Below are positions 43,742 to 52,417 of a stretch of 64,000 bases of DNA, piece after piece. The position numbers were made by a program, and so were the translations under genes. The notes below the pieces were generated by a model. It was not told where the DNA came from and did not search any database. It saw only the letters and a program-made list of their open reading frames with translations. The DNA comes from Cristatella mucedo. Lineage: Eukaryota > Bryozoa > Phylactolaemata > Cristatellidae. Positions within the stretch are counted from its first letter, which is position 1, and every line of letters begins with the position of its first letter. The stretch lies in the NCBI GenBank assembly GCA_009760855.2, contig WPIO01000184.1:226001-290000 (forward strand), given 5' to 3'.

Positions 43742-43878
43742 ACCAAGCTGGTTTAGCCCAGGGGTTAATGTGCTTGCCCCGATCAAGGTCTGGCAGAGGT
43801 CGTGGGCTCGAGCCCTGTGGCATTTGTGAAGTGCCTGAATAGAGATTAAGTTCTTCAAAGGTGCCATACAAATGAATT
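43742..43878 (+). mobile_element. SINE-1, plus strand
   Basis: GCTGGTTTAGCCCAGGGGTTA, GGTCGTGGGCTCGAGCCC, GAAGTGCCTGAATAGAG, ATTAAGTTCTTC and CATACAAATGAATTTG. It is followed directly by a LINE-A tail. Confidence 0.85.
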
Positions 43879-43879
43879 T

Positions 43880-43985
43880 GTCTATCAAGCATGATATTAC
43901 TCACCATTCAATCTCGTTTCCCTTTACAGCAAATGTAAAGCGCCTAGAAAGAGATTGAGTTCTCGGGGCACTTAATCAAGTGCAT

Positions 43986-44013
<28 letters not shown>
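43880..44013 (+). mobile_element. LINE-A 3' tail fragment
   Basis: ATCAAGCATGATATTACTCACC, CAGCAAATGTAAAGCGCC, AGAGATTGAGTTCTC and (ATT)n. It shows a small deletion in the distal hairpin arm (GGGGCACTT). Confidence 0.85.
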
Positions 44014-44016
<3 letters not shown>

Positions 44017-44216
44017 AGTATTTTAGTGCGCCACGGCCGACCTCGGGAGATGGCTTGCTTGCCGGCCGCCCAGTAAGTGGTGCACTGGCAATTGGCGCTT
44101 GACAGCTCGCCACCAATCGGCTTCGCATTCCTTGTCGACAGTCTCAGTCTGCTTCTGTCATTGAGTGCCAATTCCTACCACGCCCAGTGCAAGCCCCCTT
44201 CCTTGTTGCAGCCGCC

Positions 44217-45116
44217 ATGCACGCAGCCACGCCTCAGAGCCAAGACCAATCACAGACTTGCGAGCTTGTCCAGCAGCAGATGCAGCAACTCTCCACCGCA
44301 GACGAGTTGACAATGCACTCGCCGGTTGCCTGCGTCGGACCAGCACCTCAGCACTCGCACGCTGCTGCCGGCCACGAGCTGGAGCGGTCGAGCGGCCATG
44401 CAATCGAGGCTGGCCGGCACACAGGCCAGAAGCGGCACCTCTGTGACCGGTGCGGCAAGCAGTTTCACACGCACTTCCAGCTGCGCCGGCACATACTCGT
44501 GCACACAGGCGAGAGGCCGCACGAGTGCGACACGTGCGGCAGACAGTTTAACACACTCAGCAACCTGCGCAGACACCAGCGCAATCACTCGGGCGAGCGG
44601 CCTCACGCGTGCGACACTTGCGGCAAGCAGTTTCCTGATGTCTCCCGTCTGCGCGAGCACGCACTGGTGCACACAGTCGAGAGGGTGCATGCGTGCGACA
44701 CGTGCGGCATGCGGTTTAAGACTCGTAGAGACCTGCGCAGACACCAGCGCAGCCACACGATCAAGCTGCCGCACTCGTGCGACACTTGCGGCAAGCGGTT
44801 TGCCGAAGTCTCCCATCTGCATGAGCACGAGCGCCTGCACAAGATCGAGAAGCCGCACACGTGCCAGGAATGCGGAAAGGGGTTCCTGTGGCCCGGCGGC
44901 CTGAAGCGACACTTGCTGTCGCACTCGGGCGAGAGGCTGCACGCGTGCAACACGTGCGGAAAGAGGTTCGTGGAAAAAGGCACCCTGACCAAGCACCAGC
45001 GCCTACACTCCACGGAAATGCCGCACAGCTGCGACCTGTGTGGCATGCAGTTTCAAGACGTACACAAGATGCGCCAGCACGTGAGAGTGCATGCAGGTGA
45101 GAGGCCACACGAGTGA
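44217..45116 (+). CDS. C2H2 zinc-finger protein, eight fingers
   Basis: The ATG at 44217 sits in GCCGCCATGC (good Kozak) 5 bases after a CCTTGTTGCAG splice acceptor, so this is probably the terminal coding exon of a gene with an upstream non-coding exon. The product is 299 aa. The first ~75 residues are Gln/His/Ala-rich without a recognised domain. Eight C2H2 fingers then run in tandem (CDRCGKQF, CDTCGRQF, CDTCGKQF, CDTCGMRF, CDTCGKRF, CQECGKGF, CNTCGKRF, CDLCGMQF), each with HxxxH and mostly TGERPH-type linkers, typical of DNA-binding transcription factors. The stop TGA falls exactly where the first Cys of a ninth finger is expected (HE-stop). Paralogues lie at 48398 and 12980. DNA target and function unknown. 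Confidence 0.85.
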   Translation: MHAATPQSQDQSQTCELVQQQMQQLSTADELTMHSPVACVGPAPQHSHAAAGHELERSSGHAIEAGRHTGQKRHLCDRCGKQFHTHFQLRRHILVHTGERPHECDTCGRQFNTLSNLRRHQRNHSGERPHACDTCGKQFPDVSRLREHALVHTVERVHACDTCGMRFKTRRDLRRHQRSHTIKLPHSCDTCGKRFAEVSHLHEHERLHKIEKPHTCQECGKGFLWPGGLKRHLLSHSGERLHACNTCGKRFVEKGTLTKHQRLHSTEMPHSCDLCGMQFQDVHKMRQHVRVHAGERPHE

Positions 45117-45250
45117 TTTCGCAATGCCTGCTCGTGCACATGCATGTGTGCACCATGGGCGTAAGTGCCCCATGCCTGCGACCAGTGTTGCAAGCGATCT
45201 CGAGGCTACAGCTCCCTAAGGAGTCATCGGTGCGTGACGCAGGTCGACAG
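45117..45250 (+). pseudogene. Relict fingers 9-10 of zinc-finger gene 1
   Basis: After the stop, another frame reads a finger-like LLVHMH and, back in the CDS frame at 45171, HACDQCCKRSRGYSSLRSHR, a recognisable finger with CxxC and SLxxH. A second in-frame stop is at 45162. A consensus donor GTAAGT (45161) lies here too. Confidence 0.55.
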
Positions 45251-45941
45251 CTAACTTGGCCTGCGGCTCGCAGCAAATGCAGCTGCTCAGCTGTTGATTA
45301 GAAGACGCCTGCATCTAGGCTCTCTCAGGCGTAGAACCTTCGGAGCAGCTTGTTCAAAGACGTCGGCGCCACGAAGGCGCGTTTTGAATCACCCTCCATG
45401 GCTCTTGTTTTCATTCTTATCAGTTTGCATAGTTCTTTGACCCGTGTGTAACAACGTGACCCTGCTAAATCTGCTGTGATTCAGTGACCTTGGAACTTGT
45501 TCAATGCATTGCTCTTAACCCTGGTACCCGATGACCAGCTTCATAATAAGGTTGCTCTCAATCAGCATGTTGCTTGAGCAGTTGGATTGCACTGCTTGTT
45601 CACATTTGTATTATCCTTATTGGTAGCTGCATTTTGAAGTTTATCGGCAGATGTCTGCCGTGCAGAGAGAACTGCTGCATGTTGCCTAGCACTCCTATAG
45701 GCTGTATCAGTTAATGTTAATGTTAAGTAGACAGCACTGCATTGGTTAGGCGATGCAAGGGATGGAGAATGTAGGACCCGGTGGCAGTCATTCGTGCAAT
45801 GTAGCATAGAGGTTTGCTCCTCGTTGTGTTATGTGCACTAATCGTATTCTAGTTTTGATAACGATTCCGACATTGACTGGGATGGGGCTAGAGGGTTAGG
45901 TGTAGTCTATCTCAGGCAACAGTACTTACATCGAGCTCAAG
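45251..45941. other. 3' flank of zinc-finger gene 1, no further gene
   Basis: No AATAAA close to the stop codon. AT-rich sequence without recognised elements. Confidence 0.45.
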
Positions 45942-46086
45942 ATCTAGTTTGGTCTAGCGGTTAGGTGCTCGCCCCGACTAAGGTCTGACTGAGGTCCTGG
46001 GCTCGAGCCCTGAGGCATATGTGAAGCGCCTGAATAGAGACTAAGTTCTCTTGGGGCGTTATATAAATGAATTATATTATTATTAA
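45942..46086 (+). mobile_element. SINE-1, plus strand
   Basis: AGTTTGGTCTAGCGGTTAGG (A box), GGTCCTGGGCTCGAGCCC (B-box area), GAAGCGCCTGAATAGAG, ACTAAGTTCTCT, GGGGCGTTATATAAATGAA and an ATT tail. Close to consensus. Confidence 0.9.
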
Positions 46087-46704
46087 GATCTTTAAATTCA
46101 AGGGTTCACGAGATGCATCGAGGCTTAGCCCGTTACTGTTACAGCTATCAGTGACCAAAGGAGATGGCCAAAGGGCACTTGTGAAACGAGATGGTGAGAG
46201 GCACAAGTTATGCAATATAGTTAAATATGAAATTTGTGTTGGCAAACGTGAGTCAGCCGCCCGGGTCTCGTAGCTGGGCCCTGACGTGACTGCTGCTGCA
46301 TGTGAGCTATCGTGAATATGTTCTGTTGATGCTATATAAGGGACTTGTAAGGTAGACATATGCTTAAGATTTGTATTTACCTAATTATTTAATTGTTTGT
46401 GTAATGCTTAGTGTTGAGTGGTGCTGTTGTGTTTTTATAGCTTAGGGTTCTCAGTTTCTCACACGACCGAGTCAAATGCCAGCCCTCGACATCTTGTTTG
46501 TGTCATGTCTCCTAAAATGTTGATCCGATCAACTTTAAATTTAGACTTTGATTGCTTGTACTTACACATTATTCCAGCCGTCTTGCATGCGTATTGGACC
46601 TTAGTAGATACTTATTTTGATCAAAAACTGTGTTTGGCATGCTAAGCCGTTGTCATCATTTCACTCACATGTCCTTAAAATGTCATAGTTAGACAAATGG
46701 TGAT

Positions 46705-47085
46705 CCTATCAACCTGCTTTTCGGAAACCTAACTGTTTACCTATACCTCTTGCAAACCTCAAATCATTTGGACACCGCGCCTTTAGTTCGCATGCTCCCA
46801 AAGCCTGGAACTCACTCCCGACTTACGTCACGACATCCCCTGACTTGATCACATTTAAAAAGAATTTTAAAATGCTGCGTGCTGACACCGTGCATGCTGC
46901 CACTAACCACACTTGCATGCTGATTCTGTGCATGTCACCCCTAACCATCTTATTCATGTTGTCTAGTAAGCATGATATTACTCACGATTCAATCGCGTTT
47001 CCCTTTGCAGCAAATGTAAAGCGCCTAGAAAGAGATTACGTTATCTGGAGGTGCTTCATCAAGCGTATTATTTTTTATTAGTTAT
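46705..47085 (+). mobile_element. LINE-A copy with internal deletion
   Basis: CTGCTTTTCGGAAACC, CCTCAAATCATTTGGACACC, GCTCCCAAAGCCTGGAACTC and TTTAAAAAGAATTTTAAAA jumps to GTGCTGACACCGTGC; the end of the ORF (HLFRTAFSGSL) is deleted. The 3' UTR, AGAGATTACGTTATCT core and tail follow. Confidence 0.85.
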
Positions 47086-47119
47086 CACAGTATTACTTCA
47101 CAGTTTTTATGGTAGCACG

Positions 47120-47228
47120 AGAATGGGTAAACAGATGGATTCCGAAAAGCAGGGCTGGTACGATGCTTATCCTGGGGGGGGGGCAGTAACTCTGATAGGT
47201 AGGCTGGAGCCAAAGAATGAAGGGACCT
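47120..47228 (-). mobile_element. LINE-A internal scrap, minus strand
   Basis: GATTCCGAAAAGC, GGTACGATGCTTATCCTGG, GATAGGTAGGCTGGAGCC and AAAGAATGAAGGGACC are the reverse complement of the LAPAYLSDLL region. Confidence 0.75.
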
Positions 47229-47455
47229 AAATTTACAAATAAGGTAACAACACTTGTCTCACAGCTTTTGCTTGATCCGATGAATTTTCCTACGTGCAGT
47301 ACGTTGGCATGCTGGCAGTGTTACTGGCAATACTTACTAACTATCTCGTCTTGCTTCGATCGCGGCATGTGTAAAGGACCGGAAGGAATTTAGGAGAGAT
47401 TAAAGGAAGAGATTTAGTTCGATTAGGGTGCTCTACATATGCATCATCAATATCG
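47229..47455 (+). mobile_element. LINE 3' UTR variant (as at 43010-43190)
   Basis: ACACTTGTCTCACAGC, TGCTTGATCCGATGAATTTTCC, GTGTAAAGGACCGGAAGG, AGAGATTTAGTTCGATTAGG and GTGCTCTACATA parallel 43015-43190. It probably belongs to the duplicated block upstream of the zinc-finger genes. Confidence 0.55.
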
Positions 47456-47464
47456 TTAACTCTC

Positions 47465-47845
47465 AAGCCTAGGTGGCTGCTAGCCATCCAGCCCCCTGCC
47501 TGCTGATCTCTTTCTGAGATGCCTAGAGTTTCTGCTACCCAACTGATGGTTGACATAGCAACCGTGTCTGCAGCCTCGAGTCTTGTCTGCATTATTTTAC
47601 GAGGCTGCTGTGAGGCCACTCACTTAAGACTTTGGCATTATATATATATATATATAATTCATTTGTATAGCGCCCAAGAGAACTTAATCTCTATTCAGAC
47701 GATTCACATATGCCTCGGGGCTCGAGCCCCCCCCCCCCCCCCCCCGACCTCGGCATGACCTCGATCGGGGGGGGGGGTGCACCTTAACCGCTGGACCAAA
47801 CCAGCTTCGACTAGGAAAACTCTTTCGGCAACTTGCTCACCTGCC
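47465..47845 (+). repeat. Segmental duplication upstream of zinc-finger gene 2
   Basis: Partner of 43200-43410: CTGATCTCTTTCTGAGATGCC, GAGTTTCTGCTACCCAAC, CCGTGTCTGCAGCC, GAGGCTGCTGTGAGGCCACTC. Interrupted by (TA)n and a SINE-1 at 47638-47806. Confidence 0.7.
47656..47806 (-). mobile_element. SINE-1 inserted in the duplicated block, with C19/G11 runs
   Basis: Reverse-complement SINE-1: ATTCATTTGTATAGCGCCC, AGAGAACTTAATCTCTATTC, CCTCGGGGCTCGAGCC, then C19 (47727-47745), 21 nt, G11 (47767-47777), and GCACCTTAACCGCTGGACC (A box). The paralogous empty site is at about 43383. The homopolymers are inside the tRNA-like head. Confidence 0.85.
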
Positions 47846-47965
47846 TGCCTGCGGCCATCGATGTAAACCGCCGTGACAAGCAGGTGCTGTTGGTGCTGCC
47901 GCTTCTCAAAGCTTATGTTAACTAATTTCTTCCCGTGCTGCGGCTCGTAGGTATGCAAACGTATA

Positions 47966-48121
47966 CGAGCTGGTTTGGTCTAGCGGTTAAGGTGCTCGCC
48001 TGGACCAAGGTCTGACTGAGGTCGTGGGCTCGAGCCCCGAGGCATATGTGAAGCGCCTGAATAGAGATTAAGTTCTCCTGGGGCGCTATATAAATGAATT
48101 AATTAATTAATTTATTTATTT
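47966..48121 (+). mobile_element. SINE-1, near-consensus copy
   Basis: TGGTCTAGCGGTTAAGG (A box, 47977), GTCGTGGGCTCGAGCCC (48021-48037, B box), then AAGCGCC (48051-48057), TAGAGATTAAGTTCTC (48062-48077), GGGCGCT (48081-48087), ATATAAATGAATTAATTAATT. The best copy for defining the family. Confidence 0.9.
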
Positions 48122-48397
48122 ACCAGCAAGGTAGTAATACTTTAGCAATCAGAGGGGCTGGGGCGGGTGTGTATGTGTGTTTGTGTGTGTGCGCCCACCG
48201 TTTGCGGTTGCATGTGTAAAGTACTTCCTAGCCGGTAGGAGATCTGTCGAAAGGTGGCTCACTCACTTGCAGTGACGGCGTGATAGCTTGCCTGCGCTTG
48301 CTTTGCACTTGTGACTTGTGGGACTGCTCAGGCGGCCTGTTAGGTGACCGCCAGGGCCAGACTTAGCGGCACGAGCTCCTTCCTCGTTGCAGGCTCT

Positions 48398-49048
48398 ATG
48401 GGCTCAGCAGCGCCTCAGAACCAAGAGAAGCCGCAGGCGGGCGAGCCGTGCGAGCGGCCAGCGCTCACGTACGCCGAAGAGCCGGTCATTCAGGCGCCGC
48501 CGCCGGTCGACCACGTCGGTCCCACTCCTCAGCACTCGGACGGCACGTGTGACAAGGTGCTGGAGCCGTCGAGCGGCCACGAGGTCGAGGCTCTCCTGCC
48601 ACGCGCTGGTCCGAGGCAGCGGTCGCACTCGTGCGACCAGTGCGGCAAGCAGTTTCTGCTACCGTGCCTCCTGCATCAGCACGTGCTCCTGCACACGGGC
48701 GAGAAGCCGCACGCCTGCGACACGTGCGGCAAGAGGTTTCGGTTGGTTAAAACCTTGCGAAGACACCAGCAATCGCACGAGGGCCAGCAGCCATACCCGT
48801 GCGATGTATGCGGCCAGCAGCTTTGCGACGCCTCCAGTCTGCGCCACCACCAGCGCCTGCACACTGGCGAGAGGCCGCACGTGTGCCCCAAGTGCGGCAA
48901 GCGGTTCATGTGGCACAACAGCCTGAAGAGCCACATTTGGTCGCACTCGGGCGACAAGCCCTTCGTATGCAGCGCGTGTGGCAAGCGGTATCAGTACAAG
49001 TCGAACCTGATCAGGCACACGCATGCCCACATGGACAAAGTGCCTTAA
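48398..49048 (+). CDS. C2H2 zinc-finger protein, five fingers
   Basis: The ATG at 48398 follows a CCTCGTTGCAG acceptor by 5 bases, the same arrangement as the gene at 44217. The product is 216 aa. The N-terminus (MGSAAPQNQEKPQ, later VDHVGPTPQHS and LEPSSGHEVEA) is homologous to that gene's. Five C2H2 fingers follow: CDQCGKQF, CDTCGKRF, CDVCGQQL, CPKCGKRF, CSACGKRY, with TGEKPH/TGERPH linkers and HxxxH pairs; the second linker is degenerate (EGQQPY). A nuclear DNA-binding role is expected from the family. The last four codons and TAA (AAAGTGCCTTAA) coincide with the minus-strand LINE-A tail that follows, so a LINE insertion appears to supply the C-terminus. Target unknown. Confidence 0.85.
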   Translation: MGSAAPQNQEKPQAGEPCERPALTYAEEPVIQAPPPVDHVGPTPQHSDGTCDKVLEPSSGHEVEALLPRAGPRQRSHSCDQCGKQFLLPCLLHQHVLLHTGEKPHACDTCGKRFRLVKTLRRHQQSHEGQQPYPCDVCGQQLCDASSLRHHQRLHTGERPHVCPKCGKRFMWHNSLKSHIWSHSGDKPFVCSACGKRYQYKSNLIRHTHAHMDKVP

Positions 49049-49290
49049 GAGAACACAAATCTTTTTCTAGGTGCTTCACATTTGCTGCAAATGAAGCACA
49101 ATCGAATGGTTAGTGGTAGCATGCTCAATAAACAAAAAGAACAACACGGTGAGGGGTGACATGCCTAAAGTCAGCATGCAAGTGTGGTTTGTGGCAGCAT
49201 GCACAGTGTCAGCACGAATCACAGTGACCCACTAAATACTGTGATACATTGGTGCGTTTTAGTTTCTTTTTAATGTGGTTGACCTTGACT
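49033..49290 (-). mobile_element. LINE-A 3' fragment overlapping the end of zinc-finger gene 2
   Basis: AAAGTGCCTTAAGAGAAC corresponds to LINE-A minus AAAGCGCCCTCAGAGAAC; then TCTTTTTCTAGGTGCTTCAC, TTTGCTGCAAATGAAGCAC, GTAGCATGCTCAATAAAC and GACCCACTAAATACTG. The distal (AAT)n and ATGCACTTGAT part is absent at the gene junction. Confidence 0.8.
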
Positions 49291-50284
49291 TAAAAAATAG
49301 ATGACGATTCAGGAGGAAGGTGCAAGTAATTGTTATTGAGGCGTGAGCTCTCTGCCAATGTGATAAAGCGACTCTCTTAAATGCGGCGATTCCCTTAGAT
49401 CACTTGTGCTATCGGAACTGCAAGCAGGCATATTTCACGATACAGCGGTGTCTAGAGACGTGGTTGGCTCACGTCGGATAAATGGAGTAAATGACAATGA
49501 GAAGACACTCCTCTTATGTCAGATGAGTGGAGCTTGTAATGTTTTCTCTTCGGGTATTAATTATGGATTCGAATTTCCCTATAGCAGACCATCTTCGAAG
49601 GACATCAAATTAATTCAAGCAAAAATTGTGCTAACGTAAGTACCTTGGCGGGACTCGCCTCAACATTGTCGCTCCACTTGAAGTTGAGATTCCCGGATTT
49701 AAGCGGATTCTAGCCTTCAGCTACCTTCCCAGGTACACCTGCCAGCCAACGAATTGCCTCGGGGGTCATGTAACCCTCAATGTAGAACACTCCGAACGTA
49801 CCGCTAGTCCGACGGCTTGTGCAGACGCTATTCCCTCTTTCCTGCCTCCTTCAACCGAGCTTAAGATCGACGTACGCCACCACCCAACTACCATATGTAC
49901 ACAGCTACCCGCCTGCCTATGAAAATGCGTTCGTCGCTCCAACGGATGCGGTGACGTCCCTCTCTTCGAGCGAGGCGTTCTTATGGGGGTGATATGGGCG
50001 ATAAGTGAACTAGTTTCATAATTTCAAATATTGATCTCTCTTTTGCGCATACTATAAACATTTGTCTTCCTCATTGCCTTTTTTCGTGTCGCTTGCGTGC
50101 TACAAAAGAGCAGTAATTCTCTGCTGCCAAACGAACGTGGAGGCACCCGTGTGCACAGGTATCGCCAAGAGAAGCAGATCAGATTTTTCAGCTAAGACCC
50201 GCCTCTTGTTAACTGCTTCTTCCAAGCCATTGCTTTGGTAGCAACGAGGTCAAATTTGGTTCACTAATGCTGTCGCCTGGGAAG
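49291..50284. other. No recognised gene
   Basis: Short open frames only; nothing recognised. Confidence 0.5.
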
Positions 50285-50570
50285 ATGAGGTGTAAAGTAA
50301 GTCTGTAACTCCACAAAGCCGCTAAGACTATGCGGGTGTTGCGTAGAAAATTTTTGTATAGCACACTCACAGCCCAGGGCGGTTTTCGGTACGCATTCGG
50401 TAGCCAGCAGACTTTATCCCACACAATAAAGAGAAAGTGGGAAGCATTGTCAATTCAGAAGAGTAGTTATGGTAGTACGTAACGTCAAAGTAGCAGCTCA
50501 GGACGGCTGGTAAAGATGACGAAGGGAAGCTTGCTGGTTTGGTTTCTTGACAGGGCAAGAGCTAACGACG
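50285..50570 (-). mobile_element. LINE-B 3' end, minus strand
   Basis: GTCTGTAACTCCACAAAG, GTATAGCACACTCACAGCC, TTTTCGGTACGCATTCGG, CACACAATAAAGAGAAAGTG and CAGCTCAGGACGGCTGG match the reverse complement of other LINE-B 3' ends. Confidence 0.8.
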
Positions 50571-51593
50571 GCTTATAACTGCAGATAGATACAAATTGCG
50601 AGTTGTGGCGCTGGAGCTGAAGTGAGACCGATTATAAAATAGACTCGGGAATCAGTGCGAACTGCGACCCTTGGAAGTGCTATATTTTGAAACTGCAGTA
50701 CGTGACTAACTCTATCATCGACATGAGCTGCTGTTGAGTCATCTTGCAATCTGTCGCAGCCTTGACGTCAAGCACTAAAATAAATTTTCTCCGGTTGGGC
50801 GACGCAACTGGTCGCTGAAGCCGATTCTTTAAACCTGGGCGTGGCAAGGTCCTCTTGCCAAGCGAGCTTCGGTACCTTGCCACATATGCTGCATCGTTCA
50901 TTTGACGCAACCGATTAGTAGATCGGCACTGGCGAATTAGGACCGGCGTCTGGAAACAACAACAACAAGCGACGCGACAACGCTTTCTTTTCATAGGTAA
51001 CCACTTCAACAACTAATATTCCCTTCGCGCCGCGTCCAAGCAAAGCGCTTTCGTGGAAATATCCGCCCAATATAAATATATAATGTAATATAATAATAAA
51101 TAAAGATAATAAGCAATGCAAGATAGTAATAGATATAATAATATAATATAATGGCTATGCATAATATAATAAGGAAACATCCATCCCTTTTCCCACCCAC
51201 CTTTATAACTACGTGCACCGCTGTGGACGCTGCCGCTCGACAGTAGCTACAACCAATTAACTAACGGTCTGTCGCGACTAGGGCGACTCTTGCCAGTCAT
51301 CGCGGCTAGACGACCAATTACCGAAGCGGAGACTGTCGGGGCCAGTCAGTCAGCTGCCTCGCACTTCGCAGTAGCCACCCCTGGCCGACGACGAATCGTT
51401 CGCGTGCGACGCGTGCTCATTATGCCTCCAGGCTCTGCACTTTCTGCTCGGACGCAGACTTAGGGCGACGCTATCCGTACCTCTCGCCTGCTTCTTAAAC
51501 GGAGAAGCCGACCGGACGCCGGCTACGACACAGCTAATGCATAACGCCTCTCGTCCGCCTGTACAGGCGTCTGCCTATAACCCGTGCATGGGG

Positions 51594-51595
<2 letters not shown>
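50571..51595. other. No recognised gene
   Basis: Includes a very AT-rich stretch at 51070-51180 (ATAATATAAT repeats) followed by a GC-richer region with CGACTAGGGCGAC and CGGCTAGACGACC. No coding exon recognised. Confidence 0.45.

Positions 51596-51671
<76 letters not shown>
51596..51671 (+). repeat. (CT)n microsatellite
   Basis: About 38 CT units. Confidence 0.95.
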
Positions 51672-51674
<3 letters not shown>

Positions 51675-52417
51675 TCGCCGCCTGCGCACCCTGTACAGAT
51701 GCACCGACCAGGCAACTACTCTGCAAAATACAAGTGACCGGAACTAAAAAAATGTCTTGCATCACACTGCGCCAGACGCGTTGTAATAGTGCTTGGATGA
51801 GGCAAACAGTGCTATAAGACGGACGGCGCTTATGCTCATCTCACGCCATCTTGGCTCACATGCTACGCCTGAACACTGAGCCAGGAACTGGGCGAAGGTT
51901 TGACAGATGGCTTTATCACAGCACGTGGTTTCGGCTCACAAATTAGTGTACCCCACTGTTTTTGCACTCTTTAACTAGCACCAAACATTTTTTTTTTATA
52001 TATGCACAGGCTGTGAAGTCATGCTAAAATTTAACGTGTTTGGTTAAGGAATGAGACCGGCCCCGACGGTAGCCTTGCCGTCGGCTTCGTATGATCAGAT
52101 TGCATTGTCTCACATCATTGCTTGACATTTTATTTCAAAAGAAGCTGCGTATTGTTTTAACTTGTCGGCATGCGAAGATAGTTCCTGGCAGCATGCCAGG
52201 TTCTCTTGCATCAAGCTGTAAAGAGCTGAATTGAGATGATAATCTCTTATGGCTGGTGGCGGTCGGGGTGTATGCCGGAATTCTGCTATGGCAGGATGGC
52301 CACCCTTCAAAGCTGGCTGAAGCCCAACCACCGACAGTGACGTCCTTAATTAAGAAAAAACCTGGTACCGAATGGTAGCAAGTTCAGCATGTCACGCTGG
52401 TCATCTCGACTAGCTCG
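51672..52417. other. No recognised gene
   Basis: Unremarkable; short frames only. Confidence 0.5.

Noticed and set aside
44250-44996. 248-aa minus-strand open frame opposite zinc-finger gene 1
   Set aside because: A mirror of repeated finger codons (periodic ARVRPLARV pattern). The + strand has proper C2H2 spacing.
47977-48037. True tRNA gene
   Set aside because: A and B boxes are present but no acceptor-stem pairing or proper anticodon arm, and the sequence is fused to the SINE-1 tail in many copies.
48387-49030. 179-aa (+) and 123-aa (-) frames over zinc-finger gene 2
   Set aside because: Alternative-frame shadows of the same finger exon.
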